From Bradyrhizobium sp. (lineage in GTDB: Bacteria; Pseudomonadota; Alphaproteobacteria; Rhizobiales; Xanthobacteraceae), in NCBI RefSeq assembly GCF_016213215.1, contig NZ_JACRAW010000077.1, positions 1 to 64,000 on the forward strand: 64,000 bases of DNA. The letters are read 5' to 3'. A program made the position numbers and the translations under genes. The first letter of the stretch is position 1. The number at the start of each line of letters is the position of its first letter. The notes under the pieces were generated by a model, which saw only the letters and a list, made by a program, of their open reading frames with translations, did not search any database and was not told the origin of the DNA. This document shows, piece by piece, positions 51,449-60,601 of the stretch.

Positions 51449-52063
51449 ATGGGCTTCTATCAGAGTCATGTCGTGCCTTGCCTCACGCACCTTGCGATGA
51501 GCCAGAAGCAGCTCACGCCGTTCCGGCAGCACGTGGCAGGTAGCGCCGAGGGCAGGGTGCTGGAGATCGGCGTCGGCTCCGGCCTCAACTTCCCGTTTTA
51601 TGGGCGTGGCGTGAGCTCGGTGATCGGGCTCGAGCCGTCACCAAGCCTGCTGCACCGGGCGCGCTCGCGGGCGTCGTCGGCGCCGGTGCCCGTCTCACTG
51701 CTCGATGCCTCGGCGGAAGCGATCCCGCTCGATGATCACAGCGTCGACACGGTGGTGACGACCTGGACCTTGTGCACGATTCCGGATAGCGCACACGCGC
51801 TGGCCGAGGTTCGTCGCGTGCTCAAGCCCTCGGGCAGGCTGCTGTTCGTCGAGCACGGGCGCGCGCCCGAGCCTTCCGTCGCACGCTGGCAGGATCGCCT
51901 CGATCCCTTGTGGTCGCGCCTTGCCGGCGGATGCCATCTCAACCGCAAGATGGATGATCTCGTCACTGGGGCCGGCTTCCGCATCGAGCAGCTGCAACAC
52001 GCGCGATTGCCCGGACCACGCACCCACACCTTTCTCTATGAAGGCTCCGCGCGGCCGGCGTGA
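51449..52063 (+). CDS. class I SAM-dependent methyltransferase
   Basis: The 204-residue protein starts behind GAGGGAGGG. It has motif I VLEIGVGSGLNFPF, motif II GLEPSPSLLHRA, and the UbiE-like IPLDDHSVDTVVTTWTLC and LAEVRRVLKPSGRLLFVEHG. It resembles small-molecule or methyltransferase-11 family enzymes. The substrate is unknown. Confidence 0.87.
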   Translation: MGFYQSHVVPCLTHLAMSQKQLTPFRQHVAGSAEGRVLEIGVGSGLNFPFYGRGVSSVIGLEPSPSLLHRARSRASSAPVPVSLLDASAEAIPLDDHSVDTVVTTWTLCTIPDSAHALAEVRRVLKPSGRLLFVEHGRAPEPSVARWQDRLDPLWSRLAGGCHLNRKMDDLVTGAGFRIEQLQHARLPGPRTHTFLYEGSARPA

Positions 52064-52153
52064 GCGGATGGGACAACGGCGCGACCGGACGCAGCGTTGC
52101 CGTTGCGACTGGAATCGGCAATGGTGCGCGAAAGTCTGTTGGAGCTGAGCGTC

Positions 52154-52864
52154 ATGAGCATCGATCCGGTCAATCCGGTCGGCAACCGCGCGGGTGTCGC
52201 GAAATCGGGCGGCACGCAGGCCGCCAAGAATGGCGCGACCTCTGCTAGTTTCGACGCGTTGCTTGCCGCGACGCAGGCTTCAACGGTCAATCCGGAGAGG
52301 CATGCAACCGGCGCCGCCGGCAGCCCGCCCCCGAGCGGGTCGATCTCGGACATTGCCAGGTCGGGGATCAAGATCGACGAGTATTTTACGCCCAAGCTCG
52401 GCGCCGGCCTGCCGCCGCTGTTGTTGCCGACGCGGGCCAACATCGACGCGCTGTCCAGAGATGTCTCGGGAAAGCTGCGCCAGTTCCTCGCCGACAACGG
52501 CATTCCGTCGGCGCCGTCGCAGATCACCTATGGCAGCGACGGCAAGATCCAGTTTCCCGGCGACTACGCCTACGCGGACAAGTTCGAGCAGGCGCTGGCG
52601 AACAATCCGGTCATGGAAAGCGAGCTGCGCACCGTCAACGCACTGACCAGCCACTTCGTCGCCATGCAGCCGAGCATGGCGTTCTCGCAAGCCTATGGCG
52701 CCGCGCAGTCGCAGGCCGAGATTGATGCCGTGATGCAGAAGTACAGCTACCTGTTCAGCGGCAGCACTCAGTCCGCCGATATTGCCCTGACATTTGCGCC
52801 CAATGGCACCGTAGAGCCGACTGCCAACGGCAAGCACTATTCGAGCGTGAATTTCAGGGCCTGA
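52154..52864 (+). CDS. conserved protein of unknown function
   Basis: The 236-residue protein begins at ATG 52,154 (MSIDPVNPVG), with an in-frame ATG at 52,121. The N-terminal 70 residues are Ala/Gly/Ser-rich and probably disordered. The rest is mixed, with KLRQFLADNGIPSAPSQITY and SQAQAEI-like helices. It looks like a rhizobial protein of unknown role. No signal peptide or catalytic motif is seen. Confidence 0.6.
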   Translation: MSIDPVNPVGNRAGVAKSGGTQAAKNGATSASFDALLAATQASTVNPERHATGAAGSPPPSGSISDIARSGIKIDEYFTPKLGAGLPPLLLPTRANIDALSRDVSGKLRQFLADNGIPSAPSQITYGSDGKIQFPGDYAYADKFEQALANNPVMESELRTVNALTSHFVAMQPSMAFSQAYGAAQSQAEIDAVMQKYSYLFSGSTQSADIALTFAPNGTVEPTANGKHYSSVNFRA

Positions 52865-52894
52865 GCTGTTCATCAGGATGAGGAACCGACAGCG

Positions 52895-53020
52895 CCGTCA
52901 TTGCGAGGAGCGTAGCGAGGAAGCAATCCAGACTGTTACCGCGGAAAGAGTCTGGATTGCTTCGCGGAGCCCGTCATCGGGCCGCGCTTCGCGCGGACCC
53001 GTTGGCTCGCAATAACGACG
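52895..53020. repeat. BIME-type palindrome with GGGCCGCGCTTCGCGCGGACCC arm
   Basis: This copy of the GCAATCCAGAC...GTCTGGATTGC element carries the same GC-rich arm seen at 5,411 and 54,110. Confidence 0.75.
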
Positions 53021-53041
53021 TTGAACCCGAGTGCCGCAAAC

Positions 53042-53407
53042 CTAGAACAATCTCCCCCCGTTCGGCACCGGCCGGCTCGGCTGCACCAGCACCACCTTGC
53101 CATCGGCATCCGGGAAGCCCAGCGTCAGCACCTCGGAGATGAAAGGCCCGATCTGGCGCGGCGGAAAGTTGACCACGGCCGCGACCTGCTGGCCGACGAG
53201 GCTGTCAAGCGGATGATTCTCCGTGATCTGCGCCGAGCTCTTGCGCACGCCGATCGCGGGACCGAAATCGATCCATAGCCTGAACGCCGGCTTGCGCGCT
53301 TGCGGAAACGGCTGCGCGTCGACGATGGTGCCGACCCTGACGTCCACGGCAAGGAAGGTGTCGAAGTCGATGGTGGGCGCGGGTGCCGCCGCCGGGTCGT
53401 GGCTCAT
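53042..53407 (-). CDS. csaA: CsaA-type tRNA-binding protein/chaperone
   Basis: CsaA is a dimeric OB-fold protein with export-linked chaperone and tRNA-binding activity. The 121-residue product has DTFLAVDVRVGTIVDAQPF, KPAFRLWIDFG, KSSAQITENH and QVAAVVNFPPRQIGPFISEV, the family order. ATG 53,407 or the one two codons upstream can start it. Confidence 0.9.
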   Translation of the reverse strand: MSHDPAAAPAPTIDFDTFLAVDVRVGTIVDAQPFPQARKPAFRLWIDFGPAIGVRKSSAQITENHPLDSLVGQQVAAVVNFPPRQIGPFISEVLTLGFPDADGKVVLVQPSRPVPNGGRLF

Positions 53408-53494
53408 GTGCATCGGTTGGCCTCGCTATCGTGTTTTGACGCATTGTGATGCGCCCGCGCGCTGCCTACAAGTTGGAGGGAGTCCCCTCAGCCG

Positions 53495-53583
53495 TTATTG
53501 CGAGCGGAAGCGAAGCAATCCAGATATGCATGCGCGGAAGCAGTCTGGATTTGCTTCGTCGCTTGCGCTCCTCGCAATGACGG
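53495..53583. repeat. BIME-type palindrome
   Basis: This is another GCGAAGCAATCCAG...CTGGATTTGCTTCG copy, directly upstream of the ArsC-like gene. Confidence 0.7.
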
Positions 53584-53612
53584 TGTTGACGTTTCCCCCG
53601 AAGGAGCCCTCC

Positions 53613-53975
53613 TTGACCATCACCATCTACGGCATCAAGAACTGCGACACCATGAAGAAGGCCCGCGCCTGGCTCGAGGCCCACGGCGTCGCCCATGATT
53701 TTCACGACTACAGGACGGCCGGCATACCCGCGGAAATGCTGAAGCGGTGGAGCGATGAGCTCGGCTGGGAGAGCCTTCTCAACCGCGCCGGCACGACGTT
53801 CAGGAAGCTGCCCGAGGCCGACAAGGAAGGCCTCGACGAGAACAAGGCGCTGGCCTTGATGCTGGCGCAGCCTTCGATGATCAGGCGGCCGGTACTCGAT
53901 CTGGGCGGCAGGCTATTGGTCGGCTTCAAGCCGGACGTCTACGCCAGGGAGGTCGGCGCCAGGAAGAAAGGCTAG
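53613..53975 (+). CDS. ArsC/Spx-like thioredoxin-fold protein (YffB type)
   Basis: The 120-residue protein from TTG 53,613 (AAGGAG six bases upstream) has the ArsC-like fold with single active Cys in YGIKNCDTMKKARAWL. The C-terminal MIRRPVLDLGG and RLLVGFKPD are family-typical. The YffB/Spx branch usually lacks the second Cys, as here. Arsenate reduction is not implied by sequence alone, and glutathione-linked chemistry is possible. Confidence 0.85.
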   Translation: MTITIYGIKNCDTMKKARAWLEAHGVAHDFHDYRTAGIPAEMLKRWSDELGWESLLNRAGTTFRKLPEADKEGLDENKALALMLAQPSMIRRPVLDLGGRLLVGFKPDVYAREVGARKKG

Positions 53976-54023
53976 ACCGAGACAGGATCTGGACGGATCG
54001 GGTACCGCGCGCCTGCTTCAAGA

Positions 54024-54148
54024 CCGTCATTGCGAGGAGCGAAGCGACCGAAGCAATCCAGACTATTGCCGCGGAAGGAGTCTGGATTGCTTCGCGGAGC
54101 CTGTCATCGGGCCGCGCTTCGCGCGGACCCGTTGGCTCGCAAAGACGA
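54024..54148. repeat. BIME-type palindrome
   Basis: This is nearly identical to the copy at 52,895-53,020, including the GGGCCGCGCTTCGCGCGGACCC arm. It separates the ArsC-like and PAS genes. Confidence 0.75.
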
Positions 54149-54175
54149 GTACCTGCTCCAACTCGCCGCGGCGGC

Positions 54176-54787
54176 TCAGTCGAATTCGATGGTGTCGGCG
54201 GGGGCGATGCGGCCGGGGAGGCGGTGGAAGAGCTCGCGGTCGATCACCGCGCGCAGTCTTGGTCTCGGCGGCTCGTCATTGCCGCGCATCAGGTTGTTGA
54301 TCTCGAAGCCGCCGTCGACGCTGATGGTTTTTATCGAGGCGACGATATGGCTGATGCGGCCGTCGGTCGAGAACGGCAGCAGCAGCCGCTCGTAGGCGAC
54401 GATGCGGCCGTAGACGTCATCGACATCGGCGATGGTGTAGATCGGCAGTGCGCGGGCCACGCATTCGTAATAGACCGGCATCACGTGAGGGGCGAGGCGG
54501 GCGCCGACATATTCGTCGAGATAGCGGCCCTTGCCGGTCTGGCCGTAGGCGTTCGACAGGCGCGTGCCTTCGCTCTGGATGATCAGGCGCGGCGGCGCGG
54601 GTTCGGTGTCCACGGTGTAATAGACGAGATCGGGAAGCTCATCCTCCAGCCGCGCGGGCTGGTACTCCCAGATTCCCGGCATCTGCTGCTGCCGGACATA
54701 GAGTCGCAGCCAAGTGTTCAGGAGATCACGTTGCCGGATCGATTTGACGACCGATGGAGGGGCGCTTTCGAATTTCACGTCTGGCAT
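54176..54787 (-). CDS. PAS-fold protein (PAS_5/DUF1488-like rhizobial family)
   Basis: The 203-residue protein carries RLYVRQQQMPGIWEYQP, DLVYYTVDTEPAPPRLIIQS, RLSNAYGQTGKGRYLDEYVG and a conserved IVAYERLLLPFSTDG. It has the plan of the PAS_5 family widespread in alphaproteobacteria. It has no output domain. Its role is unknown, and signal sensing is inferred from the fold. Confidence 0.75.
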   Translation of the reverse strand: MPDVKFESAPPSVVKSIRQRDLLNTWLRLYVRQQQMPGIWEYQPARLEDELPDLVYYTVDTEPAPPRLIIQSEGTRLSNAYGQTGKGRYLDEYVGARLAPHVMPVYYECVARALPIYTIADVDDVYGRIVAYERLLLPFSTDGRISHIVASIKTISVDGGFEINNLMRGNDEPPRPRLRAVIDRELFHRLPGRIAPADTIEFD

Positions 54788-55120
54788 TCCGCATCAAGGC
54801 AGACCGGGCGGATTATCGGTTGGGCGGGAAAATATTCTATGAAAGCGGCCTCTGACCCCCAAACAGCGTTAACGCCGGCTTCCCGGTCCCGGGGCCTCGA
54901 AGGGGGGGAGGGAGGCCGGAGGCCGCCGACCAAGGAGGGCTGTCCGGCTCACCTATGTTATTCCGCCTGCCCAGCTTTCTGCCTTGCCTAACCCCTGCCG
55001 CCTCCGGCATATTCCCGGCCCGGAGCCGGCGTGCCAGGAGGGGTGCGATGTCTCCGGGATACCGACAGCAAGAAGTTAGCCACGCGTGACGGCGCGTCGC
55101 GCGGGCGGGGGGAAATTTGT
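54788..55120. other. spacer upstream of the liv-type operon
   Basis: It contains a GC-rich stretch with GGGGGGGAGGG and GCCGGAGGCCG palindromes and no credible gene. The operon promoter is probably here, but no clear -35/-10 pair stands out. Confidence 0.35.
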
Positions 55121-55876
55121 TTGGCCGATGAGTTCATTCTCGAAACCCAAGGTCTGACCAAGGAGTTCGCGGGTTTTTTCGCCGTTCGCGATGTCTCACT
55201 GAAGGTCCGCCGAGGGCACATCCATGCGTTGATCGGTCCGAACGGGGCCGGGAAGACGACGTGCTTCAACCTGCTGACCAAGTTCTTGAAGCCGTCCGCC
55301 GGGACCATCCTGTACAAGGGGCAGGACATTACCTCGATGGCGCCCGCCGACGTGGCGCGGCTCGGCCTCGTGCGCTCGTTCCAGATCTCGGCGGTCTTCC
55401 CTCATATGACCGCCCTGGAAAACGTCCGGGTCGCGCTGCAGCGCCAGCACGGTTCTTCGTTCGACTTCTGGCGCTCGAAAACGGTGCTCAACCGCTTCAA
55501 CCCGAAGGCGATGGAGCTATTGAACGATGTCGGCCTCAGCGAATTCGCCAACACGCCCGCGGTCGAGATGCCCTATGGCCGCAAGCGAGCCCTCGAGATC
55601 GCGACCACGCTTGCGCTCGATCCGGAAATGATGCTGCTGGACGAGCCGATGGCGGGCATGGGCCACGAGGACATCGAGAAGATCGCCACGCTCATCAAGC
55701 GCATCTCCGCCAAGTACACCATCCTCATGGTCGAACATAACCTGAGTGTCGTCGCCAACCTGTCCGACGTCATCACTGTGCTGACGCGCGGACAGGTGCT
55801 GGCGCAGGGCGATTACTCCGAACTTTCAAAGGACGAGCGGGTGAAGGAAGCCTATCTGGGAGCCGGTCATGCCTGA
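55121..55876 (+). CDS. livG: branched-chain amino acid type ABC transporter ATPase
   Basis: The 251-residue protein is translated from TTG 55,121 behind GGGGGGAAA. It has Walker A GPNGAGKTT, the LivG-type FQISAVFPHMTALENV, the signature region PYGRKRALEIATTLALDP and Walker B MMLLDEPMAGMG. LivG signatures usually read LSYG. Here MPYGRKR keeps the Gly. It is the first of five genes in the livGFKHM order. Confidence 0.9.
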   Translation: MADEFILETQGLTKEFAGFFAVRDVSLKVRRGHIHALIGPNGAGKTTCFNLLTKFLKPSAGTILYKGQDITSMAPADVARLGLVRSFQISAVFPHMTALENVRVALQRQHGSSFDFWRSKTVLNRFNPKAMELLNDVGLSEFANTPAVEMPYGRKRALEIATTLALDPEMMLLDEPMAGMGHEDIEKIATLIKRISAKYTILMVEHNLSVVANLSDVITVLTRGQVLAQGDYSELSKDERVKEAYLGAGHA

Positions 55877-56615
55877 TGTCGCGACGGCCGACGCGCCCAA
55901 CAAGTCGAACACCGGCGGAACCATCCTGTCGGTCCGCAATCTCGAAGCCTGGTACGGCGAATCCCACATCCTGCACGGCATCAATTTCGATGTGAACGCC
56001 GGCGAGGTCGTGACCCTGCTCGGGCGAAACGGCGCCGGCAAGACCACGACGCTGAAGTCGATCATGGGGATCATCGGCAAGCGCTCGGGCTCGGTTCGAT
56101 TCAACGATCAGGAAATCATCCGTGCGACCTCCGACAGGATCGCGCGCATGGGAATCGCATTCTGCCCCGAAGAACGCGGCATCTTCGCCAGCCTCGATGT
56201 GCGGGAGAACCTGCTGCTTCCCCCGGTCGTGCGCGCCGGCGGCCTGTCGCTCGAGCAGATTTTCGACCTGTTCCCGAACCTGAAGGAACGCCTTTCGAGC
56301 CAGGGCACCAAGCTCTCCGGCGGCGAGCAACAGATGCTTGCGATCGCACGCATCCTGCGCACCGGCGCGAGCTTTTTGATGCTCGACGAGCCAACCGAGG
56401 GACTTGCGCCGGTCATCATTCAACAGATCGGGCATACGATCGCGCGGCTCAAGAACGAGGGTTTCACCATCCTCCTCGTGGAGCAGAACTTCCGCTTCGC
56501 CTCCACGGTCGCCGACCGCTACTACGTCGTCGAGCACGGCAAGATCATCGACGGGTTTGCGAATTCCGAACTGCAGGCGAACATGGACAAGCTCCACACT
56601 TATCTGGGCGTCTAG
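55869..56615 (+). CDS. livF: branched-chain amino acid type ABC transporter ATPase
   Basis: The 248-residue LivF-type ATPase overlaps livG by eight bases. It has Walker A GRNGAGKTT, GIAFCPEERGIFASLDVREN, signature KLSGGEQQMLAIARI and Walker B LMLDEPTEGLAP. It pairs with LivG to power the importer. Confidence 0.93.
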   Translation: MPDVATADAPNKSNTGGTILSVRNLEAWYGESHILHGINFDVNAGEVVTLLGRNGAGKTTTLKSIMGIIGKRSGSVRFNDQEIIRATSDRIARMGIAFCPEERGIFASLDVRENLLLPPVVRAGGLSLEQIFDLFPNLKERLSSQGTKLSGGEQQMLAIARILRTGASFLMLDEPTEGLAPVIIQQIGHTIARLKNEGFTILLVEQNFRFASTVADRYYVVEHGKIIDGFANSELQANMDKLHTYLGV

Positions 56616-56665
56616 GACCGCGAACGAGAATTGAAATCAAGAAGAAATACTGGGAGGAAAGCTGC

Positions 56666-57886
56666 ATGACAAAGTCGATCACTGCATTTCTGCTCGGCAC
56701 GGCACTGGCGCTTGCCGCAACAACCGGCGCCAGTGCGCAGGACAAGACCGTCAAGATCGGCGTGCTGACCGACAATTCCGGCCTCTATGCGGACCTTGGA
56801 GGCCCGGGCTCGACGCTGGCCGCGCAGATGGCCATCGAGGATTCCGGGCTTGCAGCCAAGGGCTGGAAGGTCGACCTGGTCTCGGCGGACCATCAGAACA
56901 AGCCTGACGTGGGCACCACGATTGCCCGACAGTGGATCGACGTCGAGAAGGTCGACATCTTCATGGACGTGCTGAACTCCGGCGTTGCGCTGGCGGTCAA
57001 CAACCTCGTCAAAGAGAAGAATGTCATCCTGATCGACACCGGCGCTGCGACCTCGGATCTCACCAACGCGCAGTGCACGCCGAACACGGTTCACTGGGTG
57101 TACGACACCTACATGCTCGCAAACTCCACGGGGCAGGCGCTGGTGAAGGCCGGCGGCGACACGTGGTACTTCCTGACCGCCGACTACGCCTTCGGCCATG
57201 CGCTCGAGCGCGACACCGCCGCGGTTGTGGTGAAATCAGGCGGCAAGGTGATCGGCACCGTCAGGCATCCGCTGAACACGGCCGACTTTTCCTCGTTCCT
57301 GCTGCAGGCGCAGGCGTCGAAAGCCAAGATCGTCGGCATGGCTAACGCCGGCGGCGATACCACCAACACGATCAAGCAGGCGGCGGAATTCGGCATCGTT
57401 TCCGGCGGCCAGAAGCTCGCGGGGCTTCTTCTGTTCGTCACCGACGTTCACTCGCTCGGTCTGAAGGTGGCGCAGGGCTTGAATTTCACCGAAACCTTCT
57501 ATTGGGATCTGAACGACGGTACCCGGGCCTTCTCCAAGCGTTTCTCCGAGCGCATGAAGAACAAGGCGATGCCCTCGATGGTGCAGGCCGGCGTCTATTC
57601 GGGCCTGCTCCACTATTTCAAGGCGCTTGAAGCGCTCGGCGGCAATCCGCATGACGGCGCCAGGGTGGTTGCCAAGATGAAGGAGATGCCGACGGATGAT
57701 CCGTTGTTCGGCAAGGGCTCAATCCGCGCCGACGGCCGCAAGCTGCATCCGGCCTACCTGTTCGAGGTCAAAAAGCCCGAAGAGTCCAAGGGACCCTGGG
57801 ACTATTACAAGCTGATCGGAACGACCCCGGCGGACCAGGCTTTCCGTCCGCTTGCCGAGAGCGCTTGCCCCTTGGTGAAGAAGTAA
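56666..57886 (+). CDS. periplasmic binding protein of liv-type transporter
   Basis: The 406-residue protein starts behind GGGAGGAAAG, with a signal peptide cut after GASA (about 1-25). It has the type-I periplasmic fold KIGVLTDNSGLYADLGGPG, ATSDLTNAQCTPN, WYFLTADYAFGHALE. The substrate is not necessarily a branched-chain amino acid, since relatives bind amides, urea or aromatic acids. Confidence 0.9.
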   Translation: MTKSITAFLLGTALALAATTGASAQDKTVKIGVLTDNSGLYADLGGPGSTLAAQMAIEDSGLAAKGWKVDLVSADHQNKPDVGTTIARQWIDVEKVDIFMDVLNSGVALAVNNLVKEKNVILIDTGAATSDLTNAQCTPNTVHWVYDTYMLANSTGQALVKAGGDTWYFLTADYAFGHALERDTAAVVVKSGGKVIGTVRHPLNTADFSSFLLQAQASKAKIVGMANAGGDTTNTIKQAAEFGIVSGGQKLAGLLLFVTDVHSLGLKVAQGLNFTETFYWDLNDGTRAFSKRFSERMKNKAMPSMVQAGVYSGLLHYFKALEALGGNPHDGARVVAKMKEMPTDDPLFGKGSIRADGRKLHPAYLFEVKKPEESKGPWDYYKLIGTTPADQAFRPLAESACPLVKK

Positions 57887-57957
57887 GGATAACCATATTG
57901 GCCGCCGGCCCGGCGCCGGCGGCGCTTGATTCACGAGACTGAGTACGAGATCGATCG

Positions 57958-58821
57958 ATGCAGGCTCTCTACGCACAGCTTCTGGTGGGACTGATCAACG
58001 GCTCGTTCTACGCGCTGCTCAGTCTCGGGCTCGCCGTCATCTTCGGCATGCTCAACATCATCAACTTCGCCCATGGCGCGCTCTACATGATGGGCGCGTT
58101 CTGCGCCTACTTCCTGCTTACCTACGGCGGCATCGGCTACTGGTGGGCGCTGATCATCGCGCCCATCGCGGTCGGCATCTTCGGCATCATTCTCGAACGC
58201 ACCATGCTGCAGTGGCTGAGCGGGCTCGACCACGTCTACGGCCTGCTCCTGACCTTCGGCATCGCCCTTATCGTGCAGGGCATCTTCCAGAACTATTTCG
58301 GCTCTTCGGGCCTGCCTTACTCCATCCCCGATGAACTGAGGGGCGGCGTCAATCTCGGCTTCATGTTCCTGCCGATCTATCGCGGCTGGGTGGTGATCTT
58401 CTCGCTCGTGGTCTGCCTGGCGACCTGGTACCTGATCGAACGCACCCGGCTCGGTGCCAACCTGCGCGCCGCCACCGAGAACCCGACGCTCGTGCGCGCT
58501 TTCGGCATCAACGTGCCGCGCATGATCACGCTGACCTACGGCCTCGGCGTCGGGCTTGCCGCGCTGGCCGGGGTGCTTTCGGCGCCGATCAACCAGGTGC
58601 GGCCTCTGATGGGCGCCGATCTCATCATCGTGGTTTTCGCGGTCGTCGTGATCGGCGGCATGGGTTCCATCATGGGCTCGATCATCACCGGTTTCACACT
58701 GGGTGTGGTCGAAGGCCTGACAAAGTACTTTTATCCCGAGGCTTCCAACACGGTGGTATTCGTGTTGATGGTGCTGGTGCTCCTGGTGAAGCCGACGGGC
58801 CTGACGGGACGGACTGCCTGA
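57958..58821 (+). CDS. livH: liv-type ABC transporter permease
   Basis: The 287-residue protein has eight to nine membrane helices. It begins with LLVGLINGSFYALLSLGLAV and has the conserved NIINFAHGALYMMGAF and AATENPTLVRAFGINV. It forms the membrane channel with LivM, whose gene starts one base after the stop. Confidence 0.92.
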   Translation: MQALYAQLLVGLINGSFYALLSLGLAVIFGMLNIINFAHGALYMMGAFCAYFLLTYGGIGYWWALIIAPIAVGIFGIILERTMLQWLSGLDHVYGLLLTFGIALIVQGIFQNYFGSSGLPYSIPDELRGGVNLGFMFLPIYRGWVVIFSLVVCLATWYLIERTRLGANLRAATENPTLVRAFGINVPRMITLTYGLGVGLAALAGVLSAPINQVRPLMGADLIIVVFAVVVIGGMGSIMGSIITGFTLGVVEGLTKYFYPEASNTVVFVLMVLVLLVKPTGLTGRTA

Positions 58822-58822
58822 C

Positions 58823-59791
58823 ATGACCGTAGTAACTGACGATACCTTGCCGATGACGCCGCGCGCGATGCGCGACGAGATGATCGTGTTCGGGGTCATG
58901 GCCGTGTTGCTGGCTCTCGTGCCCTTGAGCGGCATCTATCCCTTCTTCGTGATGCAGGCCCTGTGCTTTGCGCTGCTCGCCTGTGCCTTCAACCTTCTGG
59001 TCGGATATGGCGGCTTGCTGTCATTCGGCCATGCGATGTTCCTCGGGACCGCCGGCTACGTTAGTGCGCATGCGCTGAAGGTGTGGGGATTGCCGCCGGA
59101 ACTCGGCATCCTGGTCGGCACCGCGGCGGCGGCCGCGCTCGGCGTCGTCACCGGCTACGTTTCCATCCGCCGCCAGGGCATCTACTTCTCGATGATCACG
59201 CTGGCGCTGTCGCAGCTTCTCTACTTCATCTACCTGCAGGTGCCCTTCACCCATGGCGAGGACGGCATTCAGGGCATTCCGCAAGGACACATGTTTGGCT
59301 TCCTGGATCTCTCCAAGTCGACGGTACTCTATTACGTCGTGCTCGGAGGCTTCCTCGGAGGCTTCCTACTGATCTACCGCTCGATCAACTCGCCGTTCGG
59401 CGAGGTGTTGAAGTCGATCCGGGAAAACGAGCAACGCGCGATCTCCCTGGGTTACAAGACCGAACAGTACAAGCTCCTGGCCTACATCCTGTCTGGCACG
59501 CTGGCGGGCTTTGCGGGGTCGCTGAAGGTATTTGTGGCGCAGAACGCCTCGCTCACCGACGTTCACTGGAGCATGTCGGGTGAAATCGTGCTGATGACGT
59601 TGGTTGGAGGCCTCGGCACCGTGTTCGGGCCGGTGGTGGGCGCCTTCGTGATCATCGCGATGCAGCAATATCTGGCGGGGTTCGGGCAGTGGGTCACGGT
59701 CATTCAGGGCGTGATCTTCGTTACCTGCGTGCTGACCTTCCGTCGCGGTATCGTCGGCGAGATCGCCCACTACTTCCGCCGGTCCTTGTAA
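58823..59791 (+). CDS. livM: liv-type ABC transporter permease
   Basis: The 322-residue protein has about nine membrane helices, with LLVGYGGLLSFGHAMFLGTAGY and SIRENEQRAISLGYKTEQYKL as in LivM. The order G-F-K-H-M is compact and on one strand. Confidence 0.92.
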   Translation: MTVVTDDTLPMTPRAMRDEMIVFGVMAVLLALVPLSGIYPFFVMQALCFALLACAFNLLVGYGGLLSFGHAMFLGTAGYVSAHALKVWGLPPELGILVGTAAAAALGVVTGYVSIRRQGIYFSMITLALSQLLYFIYLQVPFTHGEDGIQGIPQGHMFGFLDLSKSTVLYYVVLGGFLGGFLLIYRSINSPFGEVLKSIRENEQRAISLGYKTEQYKLLAYILSGTLAGFAGSLKVFVAQNASLTDVHWSMSGEIVLMTLVGGLGTVFGPVVGAFVIIAMQQYLAGFGQWVTVIQGVIFVTCVLTFRRGIVGEIAHYFRRSL

Positions 59792-59884
59792 GCGGCCGAT
59801 TCGGCACCATTTTTTGCCTCGTTAAAGCGGTGGATGACGGCTGCCAATCGGGCGTCCACAACGCATCACGGCCGAAAATGGTCT

Positions 59885-59902
59885 ATGACGGTTTCATGAC
59901 AG
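59885..59902. promoter_or_regulatory. Pho-box-like direct repeat before phosphate genes
   Basis: ATGACGGTTTCATGACAG is, on the other strand, CTGTCAT-GAAA-CCGTCAT, one mismatch from a PhoB half-site pair. It lies 40 bases upstream of the DUF47 gene, but in inverse orientation. Confidence 0.45.
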
Positions 59903-59941
59903 GCCGCCAGACCGGCCCATTTCAGCACGACGGTTAAGCCC

Positions 59942-60586
59942 ATGATGCGGTTGTTTCGCGCTTTTCTCCCCAAGGAGGAGCGCTTTTTCGAACTGTTTGC
60001 GCGCCACGCCCAGACCGTGGCCCACGGCGCAATGGCGTTGCAGGACATGCTGAAAGGGGGCGATGAGACGCCAGTCTATTGCCAGCGCGTCAGCCAGTTC
60101 GAGAATGATGCCGACAATATCACCCGTGAGGTGCTGACCGCCGTGCGGCGCACCTTCATCACGCCGTTCGACCGCGGCGACATCAAGAACCTGATCACCT
60201 CGATGGACGATGCCATCGACCAGATGCAGCAGACCGCGAAAGCCGTGATGCTGTTCGAGGTCCGCGCCTTCGAGCCGCCGATGCGGGAAATGGGCGGGCT
60301 ACTGGTCGAATGCGCCAGCCTGGTCGGGCGGGCGCTGCCGCTTCTGCAGTCGATCGGTCCGAACGTGGCCATGCTGACCGCGATCACGGAAGAGTTGACC
60401 AAGCTCGAAGGGCGCGTCGACGACCTCCACGACATCGGGCTCAAAGAGCTCTTCCTCAAGCACCGCCACGCCAACGCCATGGATTTCATCGTCGGCGCGG
60501 AGATCTACGATCACCTTGAGAAGGTCGCCGATCGCTTCGATGACGTTGCGAACGAGATCAACAGCATCGTCATCGAGCAAGTCTAG
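59942..60586 (+). CDS. DUF47/PhoU-like protein paired with phosphate transporter
   Basis: The 214-residue helical protein of the DUF47 family (TIGR00153) has the conserved SQFENDADNITREVLTAV, FITPFDRGDIKNLITSMDD and a C-terminal EKVADRFDDVANEINSIV. Such proteins act as PhoU-like partners of PiT transporters. The pit gene starts 15 bases later. Confidence 0.9.
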   Translation: MMRLFRAFLPKEERFFELFARHAQTVAHGAMALQDMLKGGDETPVYCQRVSQFENDADNITREVLTAVRRTFITPFDRGDIKNLITSMDDAIDQMQQTAKAVMLFEVRAFEPPMREMGGLLVECASLVGRALPLLQSIGPNVAMLTAITEELTKLEGRVDDLHDIGLKELFLKHRHANAMDFIVGAEIYDHLEKVADRFDDVANEINSIVIEQV

Positions 60587-60601
60587 GGCAGGGGCCGCGC
60601 C

